NCBI RefSeq assembly: GCF_003258365.1
Contig: NZ_QHKM01000004.1
Location: 248,001 to 312,000, forward strand
Length of the DNA: 64,000 nt
From: Hymenobacter edaphi
GTDB taxonomy: Bacteria > Bacteroidota > Bacteroidia > Cytophagales > Hymenobacteraceae
Direction: 5' to 3'
This document shows, one piece after another, positions 16,445 to 25,038 of the stretch (position 1 is its first letter; each line of letters opens with the position of its first letter). The translations under genes and the position numbers were made by a program. Below the pieces are notes generated by a model that worked only from the letters and a program-made list of their open reading frames with translations, searched no databases and was not told where the DNA came from.

Positions 16445-16529
16445 AGAGGAGTGGCAGAGTGGTCGATTGCGGCGGTCTTGAAAACCGTTGAGGGTAACAC
16501 CTCCGGGGGTTCGAATCCCTCCTCCTCTG
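16445..16529 (+). tRNA. tRNA-Ser (anticodon TGA)
   Basis: Acceptor AGAGGAG pairs with CTCCTCT. The anticodon loop CTTGAAA gives TGA (reads UCA). A long variable arm and the T arm GGGGTTCGAATCCCT follow. It differs in acceptor and variable arm from the neighbouring tRNA-Ser(CGA). Confidence 0.95.
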
Positions 16530-16535
16530 CACCAA

Positions 16536-16568
16536 AAAGCCCGTTTCTTTTTCACAGAAACGGGCTTT
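16536..16568 (+). terminator. Hairpin after the second tRNA
   Basis: AAAGCCCGTTTCT at 16536-16548 pairs with AGAAACGGGCTTT at 16556-16568 (13 bp, 7-nt loop). Confidence 0.8.
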
Positions 16569-16845
16569 CTGTTTGTAAGCCGTCGGGGCTTGGGCGGCCG
16601 CGCAACGAACAATTCGCAATCGGGGAGGCTGCCTGGTGCCGGGCGGCCTGCTCGGCGGCCCTCGCCGGCCAGGTCTGACTGACCCGGGGAGGTGGCCCGA
16701 ACAGCCCAGCAGGCTCCTATCGGTACCCGGGCTGGTTCCGGTGTGCTACATGCATCGGTGGGCCGCCCGCCCGCAGGCGGGGCCGCTAAACCCCGACGGG
16801 GATGCAAGGGTAAACAATGCGGCGCCCCGCCGTCTTGTCTACCCG
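16569..16845 (+). other. GC-rich, foldable gap, no gene recognised
   Basis: About 280 nt between the tRNA terminator and the lipoprotein gene. It is very GC-rich and full of short self-complementary pieces, such as GCCGGGCGGCC...GGCCGGC near 16635-16670, CCGCCCGCCCGCAGGCGGGG at 16768-16787 and CCCCGACGGGG at 16791-16801. I compared it with the signatures I know for SRP, RNase P, tmRNA, cobalamin and TPP RNAs and found none. A structured RNA is possible but unproven. Confidence 0.4.
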
Positions 16846-17181
16846 ATGAAAAACCTTCTGATGCTCCCCCTGGCCGCCGGCCTGCTCGTCGGCTGCCAGC
16901 AGACGCCCGCCACCGAACAGCCGCCGGTGGTGCAGAACGCGCCTGCCCCGCCGGCCACCAGCGCCGCTACCGAAGCTGAGGCCCGCGCCGTGCTGGCCCG
17001 CTACCTGCAGCAGCAGCCCAACGCCAGCCTGTACGTGGTCGATTCGGCTCGTTTCGTGGAGGTCGATGCGCTGTGGCAGGCCCTGGTGCCGCGCACCGAC
17101 TGGGCCCGGCGCATGCCTAACCGCGCCGCCTTCGAAATCGACAAGCTCACGGGCGAAGTGCGCCCGCTGCCGGTGCGCTAG
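16846..17181 (+). CDS. Small lipoprotein of unknown function
   Basis: A 111-residue lipoprotein: MKNLLMLPLAAGLLVGC gives a signal peptide with lipobox LVGC. A Pro/Ala-rich linker comes next, then a compact domain (EAEARAVLARYLQQQPNASLYVVDSARFVEVDALW). The family is not recognised. Its stop codon overlaps the stop of the convergent nuclease gene in the palindrome CTAG (17178-17181). Confidence 0.75.
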   Translation: MKNLLMLPLAAGLLVGCQQTPATEQPPVVQNAPAPPATSAATEAEARAVLARYLQQQPNASLYVVDSARFVEVDALWQALVPRTDWARRMPNRAAFEIDKLTGEVRPLPVR

Positions 17182-18026
17182 CTCGTGGGGCCGGTATCGG
17201 TGCGGGCCTCCAGGCTGGCCTGCACGCTGGGTTTCACGGCCGAGAGCAGGTCGAGGCCGGTAGCGGCTTCGATGGCGTCGACGGAGGTGCGGTACGAGCC
17301 CCAGCTGGGGCTCAGGCCGTTGTCATTGGGCGCGTCGATGGCAATGACGCGGGTGCCGGCCTCCACGCGGGCGGCGTCGTTACTGCCATTGGGGAGCACC
17401 ACCACCACTTTCCAGAAGCGGGCGGGCACGGTCACGCGGCCCTGGTCGGTGGCGGTGGCGTAGCCGGCCGAGCCGGTGCCGCCCGCGCCGTAGGAGCCGC
17501 ACACGACGTACAGCTCATGGCCCTGCCCGACGAGCGTGCGGCAGTATTCCTCCAGCGCGGCCCAGGTACGCTGGTTGTTGTTGGGCGCCTGCGGGGCCAT
17601 GTTGGTCATCAGGAAGGTGGCCGAGTTGTCGGCCACCGATTTGGTGCGGTCGGCCGAGGGGCAATGGTGGCCGCGGTCGAAGCCCGAGCCCTGGTAGCTG
17701 CTGGCCGAGGGCTGGTGCCAGCCGGCAGGCAGCGCGGCGTCGGCCCGGAAGTCGTCCTGCCGGGCGGCGGTGCCCAGCCAGTCGGCGCTCAGGTGCCAAC
17801 TCACCCAGTTCGGAATGCCCCGGTCGCGGTGGTAGCTGAGGGCGTACTGGGGTTTGTCGAGCAGGTAGTTGCGCGGGTTGGCGGCGTCGGCGGTGGCCCC
17901 GCTGGGGTTGCCCAGGGTCAGCTGCTCGCCAAACGCCGGGGCGGGCGCGGGCTGGTCGTCGGCGCAGGCGCCGAGCAGCAGCAGCGGCAGGCCCGCGGCT
18001 ACGAAACGAGGAAAGGCAATAGGCAT
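17178..18026 (-). CDS. DNA/RNA non-specific endonuclease, secreted lipoprotein
   Basis: A 282-residue beta-beta-alpha metal nuclease of the NUC1 family. The N-terminus MPIAFPRFVAAGLPLLLLGAC is a lipoprotein signal, so the enzyme should sit at the cell surface or in the periplasm and degrade DNA or RNA there. The active site DRGH is in GFDRGHHCPSADRT (about residue 117), followed by FLMTNMAPQAPNNNQRTWAALEEYCR with the metal-binding Asn. All key residues are present. The start at 18026 is chosen for the signal peptide; the frame stays open further upstream without supporting features. Confidence 0.92.
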   Translation of the reverse strand: MPIAFPRFVAAGLPLLLLGACADDQPAPAPAFGEQLTLGNPSGATADAANPRNYLLDKPQYALSYHRDRGIPNWVSWHLSADWLGTAARQDDFRADAALPAGWHQPSASSYQGSGFDRGHHCPSADRTKSVADNSATFLMTNMAPQAPNNNQRTWAALEEYCRTLVGQGHELYVVCGSYGAGGTGSAGYATATDQGRVTVPARFWKVVVVLPNGSNDAARVEAGTRVIAIDAPNDNGLSPSWGSYRTSVDAIEAATGLDLLSAVKPSVQASLEARTDTGPTS

Positions 18027-18185
18027 GGGGGAGGGGAGCGGTGTGGGGCAAAGGTCGGCAAACGCACCCGAAGGCAACCGGGCTGTGGGCGGCCGGGAGT
18101 GCCCGCTACGGGTTTTTTCGGCTGCATTCCGTAGATGTACGGAGAAGAAACGTCCCATTCTGAAACTTTCTGAGCCGCCCGCCGG

Positions 18186-18193
18186 TATCTTTG
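18186..18193 (+). promoter_or_regulatory. -7 promoter box TATCTTTG
   Basis: Exact TAnnTTTG match 35 nt before the ATG of the 120-aa hypothetical gene. It probably drives that gene and the PAS gene together. Confidence 0.7.
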
Positions 18194-18227
18194 CCAGCCT
18201 ATTCACTCCGCTGTCCACCGTTTGCGC

Positions 18228-18590
18228 ATGTCCGATCAGCTTTTCGACGTCAACCTGCAACAGCTGCCGGATGATTTCCTGACCGGCGCCTGGCACGTCG
18301 CCGATCGGGTGCTCAACCGCACGGACCCCGGCAGCGCGCTGGCCCAGGCCACCCGGCTGCGGCTGGAGCCCGGCCACCTGCAGGTGCAGGCCCCCGATGC
18401 GCCGGCCCAGGACGGGCAGTGGTCGGTGCAGCGCGACGCGCTGCTGCAGCGACCTTACCTGGAGATTCAGCTGGCCGAGGAACGCACCCGCGCCCTGATT
18501 ACCCGCCTGCGCCGCTCGACCGACGGCCTCACCAGCCAACTCAACCTCTATTTCCTCTCGGGTATGGAAGTGCTCCTGACCCAGCCCTGA
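18228..18590 (+). CDS. Hypothetical protein upstream of the PAS sensor
   Basis: A 120-residue soluble protein beginning MSDQLFDVNLQQLPDDFL. It alternates hydrophobic and charged residues and has a helical middle (LEIQLAEERTRALITRLRRSTDGLTSQLNLYFL). No family is recognised. It ends 26 nt before the four-PAS gene in the same direction and shares the TATCTTTG promoter, so a link with that sensor is likely. Confidence 0.7.
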   Translation: MSDQLFDVNLQQLPDDFLTGAWHVADRVLNRTDPGSALAQATRLRLEPGHLQVQAPDAPAQDGQWSVQRDALLQRPYLEIQLAEERTRALITRLRRSTDGLTSQLNLYFLSGMEVLLTQP

Positions 18591-18616
18591 GTGTGCCCGT
18601 TTCTACCTTACCGCCC

Positions 18617-20257
18617 ATGTTGACGCCCGACAACCCAACCCTACCGACCAGCTATGAGCGCCTGCAGGCCGCCGTTGAGGCCGCCGGCGTAGGCACCTGG
18701 GACTTCAACCCCCTCACCGGTGAGCTGCAATGGTCGGCTCGCTGCAAGGAGCTGTTTGGGCTGCCGGTGACGGACGACGTGGATTACGCGCGCTTCCTGG
18801 CCGGCCTGCACCCCGACGACCGCGCCCGCACCGACGCCGTGGTGCAGCAGGCTCTGGACCCGCGCGGCTCGGGCGAGTACGACATCGAGTACCGCACCGT
18901 GGCCCCCGACGGACTGGTGCGCTGGCTGCGCGCCACCGGCCGCGCCTATTTCGACGCGAGCCGCACCCAGGCCGTGCGCTTTATCGGTACCATCAGCGAC
19001 ATCAGCCAGGCCAAGCGTCGCGACGACGAGTACCGCTTCGTGGTGGAGTTTATCCCGCAGATGGTGTGGCTGACCGACCCGACCGGCTACCACACGTTCT
19101 TTAACCAGCGCTGGATCGACTACACGGGCTACACCGTGGAGCAGAGCCAGGGCACCAAGATGTGGAACGACCTGCTGCACCCCGACGACCAGGCCCGGGC
19201 CCGGCAGGTGTGGGGCCACTCGCTGGCCACCGGCGAGGACTACGAAATTGAATACCGCTTCAAGGCACAGGACGGGCAGTACCGCTGGTTTCTGGGCCTC
19301 GCCAAGCCCATTCGCGACGAGCAGGGCCAGATTGTGCAGTGGTTTGGCACCTGCACCGACATCCACGAGCAGAAAGCCACCGAAGAGGCGCTGCGCTACA
19401 GCGAGGAACGCTACGAGCTGGCCTCGGTGGCTACCAACGACGCCATCTGGGACTGGAACCTGGAAACCAACGCGGTGACGTGGAACGACTCGGTGCACCG
19501 CGTGCTGGGCTACACCGCGGCGCAGGTGGAAAACACCGCCAAGTGGTGGTACGACCACATTCACCCCGACGACGCGCAGCGCGTGGTCGACAGCATCCAC
19601 GCCGTCATCGACGGCGGCGGCACGGCCTGGCACGACGAGTACTGCTACCGCCGCGCCGACGGCTCGTACGCCCACGTGCACGACCGCGGCCACGTGGCCC
19701 ACAACGCGGAGGGTAAGCCCGTGCGCATGATCGGGGCCATGCAGGACGTGAGCGTGCAGCGCAAGGCCCAGGAGGCGCTGCGCGAGCGGGAAGCGCAGTT
19801 TACCAGCATGGCCGACAACATTCCGCAGCTGGCGTGGATGGCCGACGAAACCGGCCACCTGTACTGGTACAACAAGCGCTGGTACGACTACACCGGCACC
19901 ACCCCCGAGCAGATGCAGCGCCAGGGCTGGGCGCAGGTGCACCACCCGGCGCACCTGGAGGCCGCTTCGGCCAAGTTCTGGGCGAGCGTGCAGGCCGGCG
20001 AAACCTGGGAGGATACGTTCCCGATCCGCAGCAGAACGGGCGAGTTTCGCTGGTTTCTCTCCCGAGCCCAGCCCATCCGCGACGAGACGGGCAAGGTGGT
20101 CCACTGGTTTGGCACCAACACCGACATTACCGAGCAGAAGGAGCTGCAGGAGCGCATCGAGCGCGCCTACTCCGACCTGGAAGCGAAAGTGACCTTCCGC
20201 ACGCTGGACTTGGAGCACCAGGTGCAGGAACTGAAGCAGCAGCTGGATCGGTCGTAA
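18617..20257 (+). CDS. Four-PAS sensor protein without an output domain
   Basis: A 546-residue cytosolic protein of four consecutive PAS/PAC units (about 15-130, 140-262, 268-390 and 395-515). Each starts with a line like AAVEAAGVGTWDFN, FIPQMVWLTDPTG, LASVATNDAIWDWN or MADNIPQLAWMADE, and three close with GT(N/C/I)xDI(T/H/S)xQK. A coiled coil (ERIERAYSDLEAKVTFR...) then runs to the stop. In most relatives this coil leads into HisKA and HATPase domains; here the protein ends, and a terminator follows 26 nt later. It can sense and dimerise but has no visible kinase or cyclase. Confidence 0.88.
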   Translation: MLTPDNPTLPTSYERLQAAVEAAGVGTWDFNPLTGELQWSARCKELFGLPVTDDVDYARFLAGLHPDDRARTDAVVQQALDPRGSGEYDIEYRTVAPDGLVRWLRATGRAYFDASRTQAVRFIGTISDISQAKRRDDEYRFVVEFIPQMVWLTDPTGYHTFFNQRWIDYTGYTVEQSQGTKMWNDLLHPDDQARARQVWGHSLATGEDYEIEYRFKAQDGQYRWFLGLAKPIRDEQGQIVQWFGTCTDIHEQKATEEALRYSEERYELASVATNDAIWDWNLETNAVTWNDSVHRVLGYTAAQVENTAKWWYDHIHPDDAQRVVDSIHAVIDGGGTAWHDEYCYRRADGSYAHVHDRGHVAHNAEGKPVRMIGAMQDVSVQRKAQEALREREAQFTSMADNIPQLAWMADETGHLYWYNKRWYDYTGTTPEQMQRQGWAQVHHPAHLEAASAKFWASVQAGETWEDTFPIRSRTGEFRWFLSRAQPIRDETGKVVHWFGTNTDITEQKELQERIERAYSDLEAKVTFRTLDLEHQVQELKQQLDRS

Positions 20258-20282
20258 GCACCGACCATCAGTGCGGGTAACG

Positions 20283-20316
20283 GGCCGGCGCCTTCTGGGG
20301 CGCCGGCCTCGTTTTG
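20283..20316 (+). terminator. Intrinsic terminator after the PAS gene
   Basis: GGCCGGCGCC (20283-20292) pairs with GGCGCCGGCC (20299-20308), followed by TCGTTTT. Confidence 0.85.
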
Positions 20317-20347
20317 TAGTTTGCTGCTCTCCGCCGTCCGCTCCGCC

Positions 20348-20725
20348 ATGACTGACCCCGCCGGACACGGCCGCGGCGCGCCGGCAGGAGCGCCAGTTTC
20401 CGGCAGGCCCCGCGTGCTTGCCTAACGAGTTGACGTTTCCGCTGGTGGTGCTGCGGGAGGTTTTTCGCGGCATCGGCACCCGGCACTTCGTCAGGCCGTG
20501 CGGGTCTTCGGCTCGGGTGTGGCGGCGGGCTCGTCCTTCTACGAGCAGGCCCGGCGCTGGGCGCGGCCCTGAGCCGGCTGGGCATGGCCCGGCACCACAC
20601 CATCCCGGCCCGCGACCTGAATCTGCACCAACTCGGAGGAGTAAGCGCTGGCCCACATCGAGCGGCACGCCGTGGAAAAGTACCGGCTGCGCACCCGCGC
20701 CAAGCTTCGGTGGCGCGGCGAATGA
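20348..20725 (+). pseudogene. Frameshifted remnant of an unknown gene
   Basis: No single frame is open here, yet three frames in turn give coherent protein. The series reads PDTAAARRQERQFPAGPACLPNEL and TFPLVVLREVFRGIGTRHF, then RQAVRVFGSGVAAGSSFYEQARRWARP and a stop, then LSRLGMARHHTIPARDLNLHQLGG, then ALAHIERHAVEKYRLRTRAKLRWRGE and a stop. Joined, they make a protein of about 125 residues broken by at least three shifts. The last part is basic and helical. I do not know the family. The gap between the PAS and TlpA-like genes holds nothing else. Confidence 0.7.
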
Positions 20726-20802
20726 GGCGGCTTGCAGCCCCGGCGCGGCTGGTGGTGTCAGTAGTGCAATGAACCCTGCCGGCCCGGGCCGGTTTGCTCC
20801 GT

Positions 20803-21297
20803 ATGAATAAGTTTCTTCGGCTCCCTGCGCTGCTTCTGCTGCTGGCTGCGGCCCCCGCCGCGCGGGCCCAGCAGGTGCGCGTGGTGAAGCTGCCCGCCCT
20901 GCAACAGCTGCTGCAGCGCCCCACCGATACCACCTACGTGGTGAACTTCTGGGCCACCTGGTGCAAGCCCTGCATCGAGGAGCTGCCGCACTTCGAGCAG
21001 CTGCGCGCCAAGTATGCCCGCCAGAAGGTGCAGGTGCTGCTGGTGAGCCTGGATTTTCCCTCCAAGCTCGACGCCAAAGTGCGGCCCTTCGTGCAGAAAC
21101 AGGGGCTGAAGTCGCGGGTGTGGCTGCTGAATGAGACGGACCAAAACGCGTACATTGATGCCATCGACCGGCAGTGGTCGGGGGCGCTGCCCTTCACGCT
21201 GGTGCTGAATAATGCGCGGCAGCGGCGGCAGCGCTTCGAGCAGCCGCTCACCCTGGCCGCGCTGGAAAAGGCCGTGCTGGCCGTGCAGGCGCCGTAA
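20803..21297 (+). CDS. TlpA-like thioredoxin-fold protein
   Basis: A 164-residue exported thioredoxin-like protein. It has a signal peptide (MNKFLRLPALLLLLAAAPAARA), then the strand TYVVNFWATWCKPCIEELPHFEQL with the CxxC active site WCKPC (about residues 52-56). cis-Pro is in SGALPFTLVL. It should act as a disulfide reductant in the periplasm. The start at 20803 is the ATG before the signal peptide. The redoxin gene follows 31 nt later, and the two form an operon closed by a strong terminator. Confidence 0.9.
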   Translation: MNKFLRLPALLLLLAAAPAARAQQVRVVKLPALQQLLQRPTDTTYVVNFWATWCKPCIEELPHFEQLRAKYARQKVQVLLVSLDFPSKLDAKVRPFVQKQGLKSRVWLLNETDQNAYIDAIDRQWSGALPFTLVLNNARQRRQRFEQPLTLAALEKAVLAVQAP

Positions 21298-21328
21298 TTT
21301 TTCTGTCACTTCTTTTTCCTCGCAACGC

Positions 21329-21961
21329 ATGAAAAAGTCTCTTTCCGTTCTGTTTGCGCTGCTGGCCGTGGCCCTCACCGTCGGCACCGCGTTCCGTTTC
21401 GCCCCGGCTGAGGACGGCTACCAGGTCGGCGACAAAGCCGCGGACTTCAAGCTCAAGAACGTCGACGGCAAAATGGTGTCGCTGGCCGGCAACGCGGCCG
21501 CCAAGGGCTACATCGTGGTGTTTACCTGCAACACCTGCCCCTACGCCAAGGCCTACGAGGACCGCATCATGGCCCTGAACCAGAAGTACGCCGCCCAGGG
21601 CTACCCGGTGCTGGCCATCAACCCCAACGACCCGCAGGTGGCCCCCGGCGACTCCTACGCCGACATGCAGAAGCGCGCCAAGGACAAGCAGTACGCCTTC
21701 CCGTACCTGCTGGACGAGACGCAGAACGTGGCTCGCGCCTTCGGCGCTACCCGCACCCCGCACGTGTACGTGCTGCAGCGCACCGGCCAGGACTTCAAGG
21801 TGGCCTACATCGGGGCCATCGACAACAACACCGAGGACGCCAACGCCGCCACCCAGCGCTACGTGGAAGACGCCATGAGCCAGCTGCTGGCCGGCCAGGC
21901 CGTGCAGACCAGCTCGACCAAGGCCATCGGCTGCACCATCAAGTGGAAGAAGAAGGCGTAA
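21329..21961 (+). CDS. Exported redoxin (AhpC/TSA-thioredoxin family)
   Basis: A 210-residue redoxin with an N-terminal signal or anchor (MKKSLSVLFALLAVALTVGTAF). The core reads GDKAADFKLKNVDGKMVSLA, VVFTCNTCPYAKAYEDR with a CxxC, NPNDPQVAPGDSYADMQKRAKD and ATRTPHVYVL with cis-Pro. This is the pattern of the Bacteroidota thioredoxin-family proteins that carry CNTCPY. The exact substrate is not known. It lies behind the TlpA-like gene, consistent with a shared envelope redox role. Confidence 0.88.
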   Translation: MKKSLSVLFALLAVALTVGTAFRFAPAEDGYQVGDKAADFKLKNVDGKMVSLAGNAAAKGYIVVFTCNTCPYAKAYEDRIMALNQKYAAQGYPVLAINPNDPQVAPGDSYADMQKRAKDKQYAFPYLLDETQNVARAFGATRTPHVYVLQRTGQDFKVAYIGAIDNNTEDANAATQRYVEDAMSQLLAGQAVQTSSTKAIGCTIKWKKKA

Positions 21962-21983
21962 CGGCCTTCATCCTGAAACGCAA

Positions 21984-22026
21984 AGCGGGGCCGACGAAGC
22001 AGTAGTTCGTCGGCCCCGCTTTTTTG
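21984..22026 (+). terminator. Intrinsic terminator of the redoxin operon
   Basis: AGCGGGGCCGACGAA (21984-21998) pairs with TTCGTCGGCCCCGCT (22006-22020), 15 bp, followed by a T-run. Strong, and may also stop the convergent cupredoxin gene. Confidence 0.9.
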
Positions 22027-22038
22027 CGCCCCGGCGGC

Positions 22039-22419
22039 TTATTTCACCACCAGGCTGCCGCGCAGCATGCCCATGCCGCAGGTAAACTCGAAGCGGCCGG
22101 GCTGCCGGGGCAGTAGCTCGATGCGGGTGGTCTGGAAAGCCGGCAGCGCGCGGCGCAGGTTGAAATCGGGGAAAACGACTTCCTCGGAGCAGTCGGCGTC
22201 TTCGTCGCGGTAAAAATTCAGCTGCACCGGCCGGCCGAGCTGCACCTCGATGACGGCCGGCGAGTAGCCGCCTTTCACCGTCACCGCCACCTGCTGCGCG
22301 CCGCCCGCCGTGGAAACGGCCCTGACGGCGGCGGCGGGAGCGGAAAAGAAGAAGTACCAGACGACCAGCGCGGCCAGAATCAGCCCGCCGGCGGTGACGA
22401 TGATTTCGAGGAAGTCCAT
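22039..22419 (-). CDS. Membrane-anchored cupredoxin-domain protein
   Basis: A 126-residue protein with one N-terminal membrane anchor (IIVTAGGLILAALVVWYFFF), then a cupredoxin domain. The copper ligands can be traced: Cys in DADCSEEVVFPDF and Cys/Met in FTCGMGMLRGSLVV, with the strand GGYSPAVIEVQLGRPVQLNFYRDE. It is the blue-copper type often found directly after Cu+-ATPase genes. It lies 57 nt downstream of copA on the same strand and should bind copper in the periplasm or hand it to the pump. Confidence 0.87.
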   Translation of the reverse strand: MDFLEIIVTAGGLILAALVVWYFFFSAPAAAVRAVSTAGGAQQVAVTVKGGYSPAVIEVQLGRPVQLNFYRDEDADCSEEVVFPDFNLRRALPAFQTTRIELLPRQPGRFEFTCGMGMLRGSLVVK

Positions 22420-22476
22420 AGGATAGGGCGAGCGTTTCGGGCGGTTTTTAAACGAGCAGCGACGAGCAACTCCGGC

Positions 22477-24771
22477 TTAGCGCGGCCGGAAGCCGCGCAG
22501 CCGCAGCGAGTTGGTGAGCACCGAAACCGAGCTGAGGGCCATGGCGGCGGCGGCCAGCATGGGCGAAAGCGTGAGCCCGAAGACGGGGTAGAGCAGCCCG
22601 GCCGCTACCGGAATGCCTAGGGTGTTGTAGACGAAGGCGAAAAACAAGTTCTGCCGGATGATGCCAATGGTGCGCCGCGACAACTCGATGGCCGTGACCA
22701 CGCCCTGCAGATCGGAGCGCATCAGGGTGATGCCGGCGGCTTCCATGGCCACGTCGGTACCCGAGCCGATGGCCAGGCCCAGGTCGGCGCGGGCCAGCGC
22801 GGGCGCGTCGTTGATGCCGTCGCCGACCATGGCCACCACCCGGCCCTCGGCCTGCAGCTCCTGCACCTTGGCGGCCTTATCCGCAGGCAGTACCTCGGCA
22901 AAAAAGCGCCGGATGCCCACCTGCGCGGCCACGCGGGCGGCCGTGGGCTGGTTGTCGCCGGTCATCATCACCACCTCCAGCCCCAGCTGCTGCAGCCGCC
23001 GCACCGCCGCCGCCGACGACTCGCGCAGCGTATCGGCCACGGCCAGCAGCGCCACCGCCCGCCCATCGACGGCGGCGTAGAGCACCGTGTTGGCTTCGGC
23101 CAGCAACTGCTCGGCCTGCCGGCTCAGCTCGGGGCTCAGCTCGATGCCGTGCTCCTGCAGCAGCCGCCGATTGCCGATGAGCACCTGCGCACCGGCCACC
23201 GTGGCGCCGGCCCCGCGGCCCTCGTAAGCCCGAAAATCGGCCACGGCCGGCAGCGGCGCCTCGACGGCTGACGTAGCGGCGTAGCGCACCACGGCCTCGG
23301 CCAGCGGGTGCTCCGACTGGCGCTCCACGGCCGCCAGCTGCCGGAGCAGCGCGGCCGGGTCGGCTACGTCGGCGGTGGGCACGTAGGCCGTCACGCCGGG
23401 CTCCCCGCGGGTGAGGGTGCCGGTTTTGTCGAGCAGCACGGTGGTGACCTGGTGGGCTTTTTCCAGGGCTTCGGCATTGCGCACCAGCACGCCGTACTCG
23501 GCGCCCTTGCCGGTGCCCACCATGATGGCCGTGGGAGTGGCCAGGCCCAGCGCGCAGGGGCAGGCAATGATGAGCACGGCCACGAAATGCGTCAGGGCCA
23601 GCGGCAGGCGGCTTGCCACCGGCGCCAGGTCAAACCAGAGCACGAAGGTGACGAGGGCAATGACTACCACCGTGGGCACGAAGATGGCGCTGACCTTGTC
23701 GGCCAAGCGCTGAATGGGGGCGCGGGAGCCCTGTGCGTCCTCTACCAGCCGGATGATGTGGGCCAGCATGGTATCGGCGCCCACCTGCGTGACGCGGAAG
23801 CGGAAGGCTCCGGTTTTGTTGAGCGTGGCGCCGTACACCGCGGCCCCGGCCCGCTTTTCCACCGGCAGACTCTCGCCCGTCAGCATGCTCTCGTCGACGG
23901 CGGAGTGGCCCTCGAGCACCACGCCGTCGGTGGCGACTTTCTCGCCGGGGCGCACCAGCACCACGTCGCCGGGCTGCACCTGCTCGATGGGCACGTCGGC
24001 GGCGGAGCCGTCGGGGCGGAGCAGGCGGGCGGTGCGGGCCTGCAGGCCGATAAGCTGGCGGATAGCGGCCGAGGTGCGCGCTTTGGCCCGTTGCTCCAGC
24101 ACCTTGCCCAGCAGAATGAGCGTGATGATGGTGGCGGTGGTGTCGTAGTAAACCTCGGCGGCGAGGCCCCGGGCCGCGAACAGGCCCGGCGCCACGGTGG
24201 CGGCCAGGCTGTAGAGAAAGGCCGCGCCGGTGCCCACGGCCACCAGCGTATCCATGTTGGCGGTGCGGTGGCGGAAGGCGTTCCAAGCCGAGGTGTAGAA
24301 CTCCCGCCCGCTGTAGAGCAGCACCGGCACGGTGAGCAGCAGCAGGGCATAGTTGGCCGCCGTCATGGGCACGTGCCGCATCACGGCCGGCAGCATCAGC
24401 AGCATGGAGGCGGGCATGATGACGAGCGTGAGGCCCAGCGCTACCCGGAAGCGGCGCTTCAGGCGGGCGTAGGCGGCGGCTTTCTGCTCATCCAGCTCGG
24501 CCGTGCGCTCCGCCGCCGACGCGGTGGGGGCGGGCGGGGCGGCCACCGCGTAGCCCGCGTCCACCACGGCCGCCGCGAGGCCGGCGCGGTCAATCTGCGC
24601 GGGCGCGTAGTCGACGGTGGCCTTTTCGGTGGCCAGGTTCACCACGGCGCGCTGCACCCCGGGCGTGCGGGTGAGGGCCTTTTCCACGAACCGGGCGCAG
24701 GAGGCGCAGGTCATGCCCTCGATGTCGAGGGTGGCGGTTTGGGTGGGCAGAGCGGAGGTGTGCGGTTCCAT
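22477..24771 (-). CDS. copA: Copper-translocating P-type ATPase
   Basis: A 764-residue P1B-type ATPase that exports Cu+ from the cytosol. In order: one HMA domain with GMTCASC (about residues 18-24), a membrane bundle, the phosphatase loop TGESLPVEK, the metal-binding CPC helix in [13 protein letters not shown], the phosphorylation site DKTGTLT, HP in SEHPLAEA, and [21 protein letters not shown] with the HMA Cx2C indicates Cu+/Ag+. I start at the ATG at 24771 (MEPHTSALP), because the upstream codons lie in the GTAC repeat region. It forms an operon with the cupredoxin gene. Confidence 0.95.
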   Translation of the reverse strand: MEPHTSALPTQTATLDIEGMTCASCARFVEKALTRTPGVQRAVVNLATEKATVDYAPAQIDRAGLAAAVVDAGYAVAAPPAPTASAAERTAELDEQKAAAYARLKRRFRVALGLTLVIMPASMLLMLPAVMRHVPMTAANYALLLLTVPVLLYSGREFYTSAWNAFRHRTANMDTLVAVGTGAAFLYSLAATVAPGLFAARGLAAEVYYDTTATIITLILLGKVLEQRAKARTSAAIRQLIGLQARTARLLRPDGSAADVPIEQVQPGDVVLVRPGEKVATDGVVLEGHSAVDESMLTGESLPVEKRAGAAVYGATLNKTGAFRFRVTQVGADTMLAHIIRLVEDAQGSRAPIQRLADKVSAIFVPTVVVIALVTFVLWFDLAPVASRLPLALTHFVAVLIIACPCALGLATPTAIMVGTGKGAEYGVLVRNAEALEKAHQVTTVLLDKTGTLTRGEPGVTAYVPTADVADPAALLRQLAAVERQSEHPLAEAVVRYAATSAVEAPLPAVADFRAYEGRGAGATVAGAQVLIGNRRLLQEHGIELSPELSRQAEQLLAEANTVLYAAVDGRAVALLAVADTLRESSAAAVRRLQQLGLEVVMMTGDNQPTAARVAAQVGIRRFFAEVLPADKAAKVQELQAEGRVVAMVGDGINDAPALARADLGLAIGSGTDVAMEAAGITLMRSDLQGVVTAIELSRRTIGIIRQNLFFAFVYNTLGIPVAAGLLYPVFGLTLSPMLAAAAMALSSVSVLTNSLRLRGFRPR

Positions 24772-24826
24772 AAAGCAGAAGGGAAACCGGCCCGGGAGGG
24801 CGGGCAAGGAAAGCGTCGATGCGGCG

Positions 24827-24970
24827 GTACGGCAGAGGGTACAAAGTACGGCCCGGGGCCGGCCGGCGGCGGTACGAAATCAGGCCCGGCCGCGTACGGG
24901 ATTTGGCCCGGCGGGGCGCGCGGGTGCAGAATTCGGGGTGCGGCCGTACGCAATTCGGCGGGGCTGGGCC
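24827..24970. repeat. Array of GTAC-centred repeats between copA and the metal-binding lipoprotein gene
   Basis: GTAC occurs at 24827, 24839, 24846, 24872, 24894 and 24946, with a GTGC variant at 24924. Most are followed after 5-6 A/T-rich bases by GGCCCGG or TCGGCGGGG, giving a loose unit GTACGNAATTYGGCCCGG spaced 22-30 nt. One copy is a small palindrome, GTACAAAGTAC (24839-24849). The array fills the divergent promoter region of the copper genes. It resembles an operator array or iterons, but the binding protein is unknown. Confidence 0.6.
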
Positions 24971-24987
24971 GCCGGGCTGCCGGGCCC

Positions 24988-24995
24988 TACCTTTG
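24988..24995 (+). promoter_or_regulatory. -7 promoter box TACCTTTG
   Basis: Exact match to TAnnTTTG, 44 nt before the ATG of the metal-binding lipoprotein. Confidence 0.7.
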
Positions 24996-25038
24996 CCCAC
25001 GCGGGAATCAACCGGCCCGCCGCATTGTATCTGCCCAT

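Noticed and set aside
16569-16845. A known riboswitch or RNase P/SRP/tmRNA gene
   Set aside because: None of the conserved cores of these RNAs was found.
20794-20802. A TTG start nine bases before the TlpA-like ATG
   Set aside because: The ATG at 20803 gives a clean signal peptide; the TTG adds only three residues.
24827-24970. The GTAC repeats as a CRISPR array
   Set aside because: Units are short, degenerate and unevenly spaced, and there are no unique spacers or cas genes.
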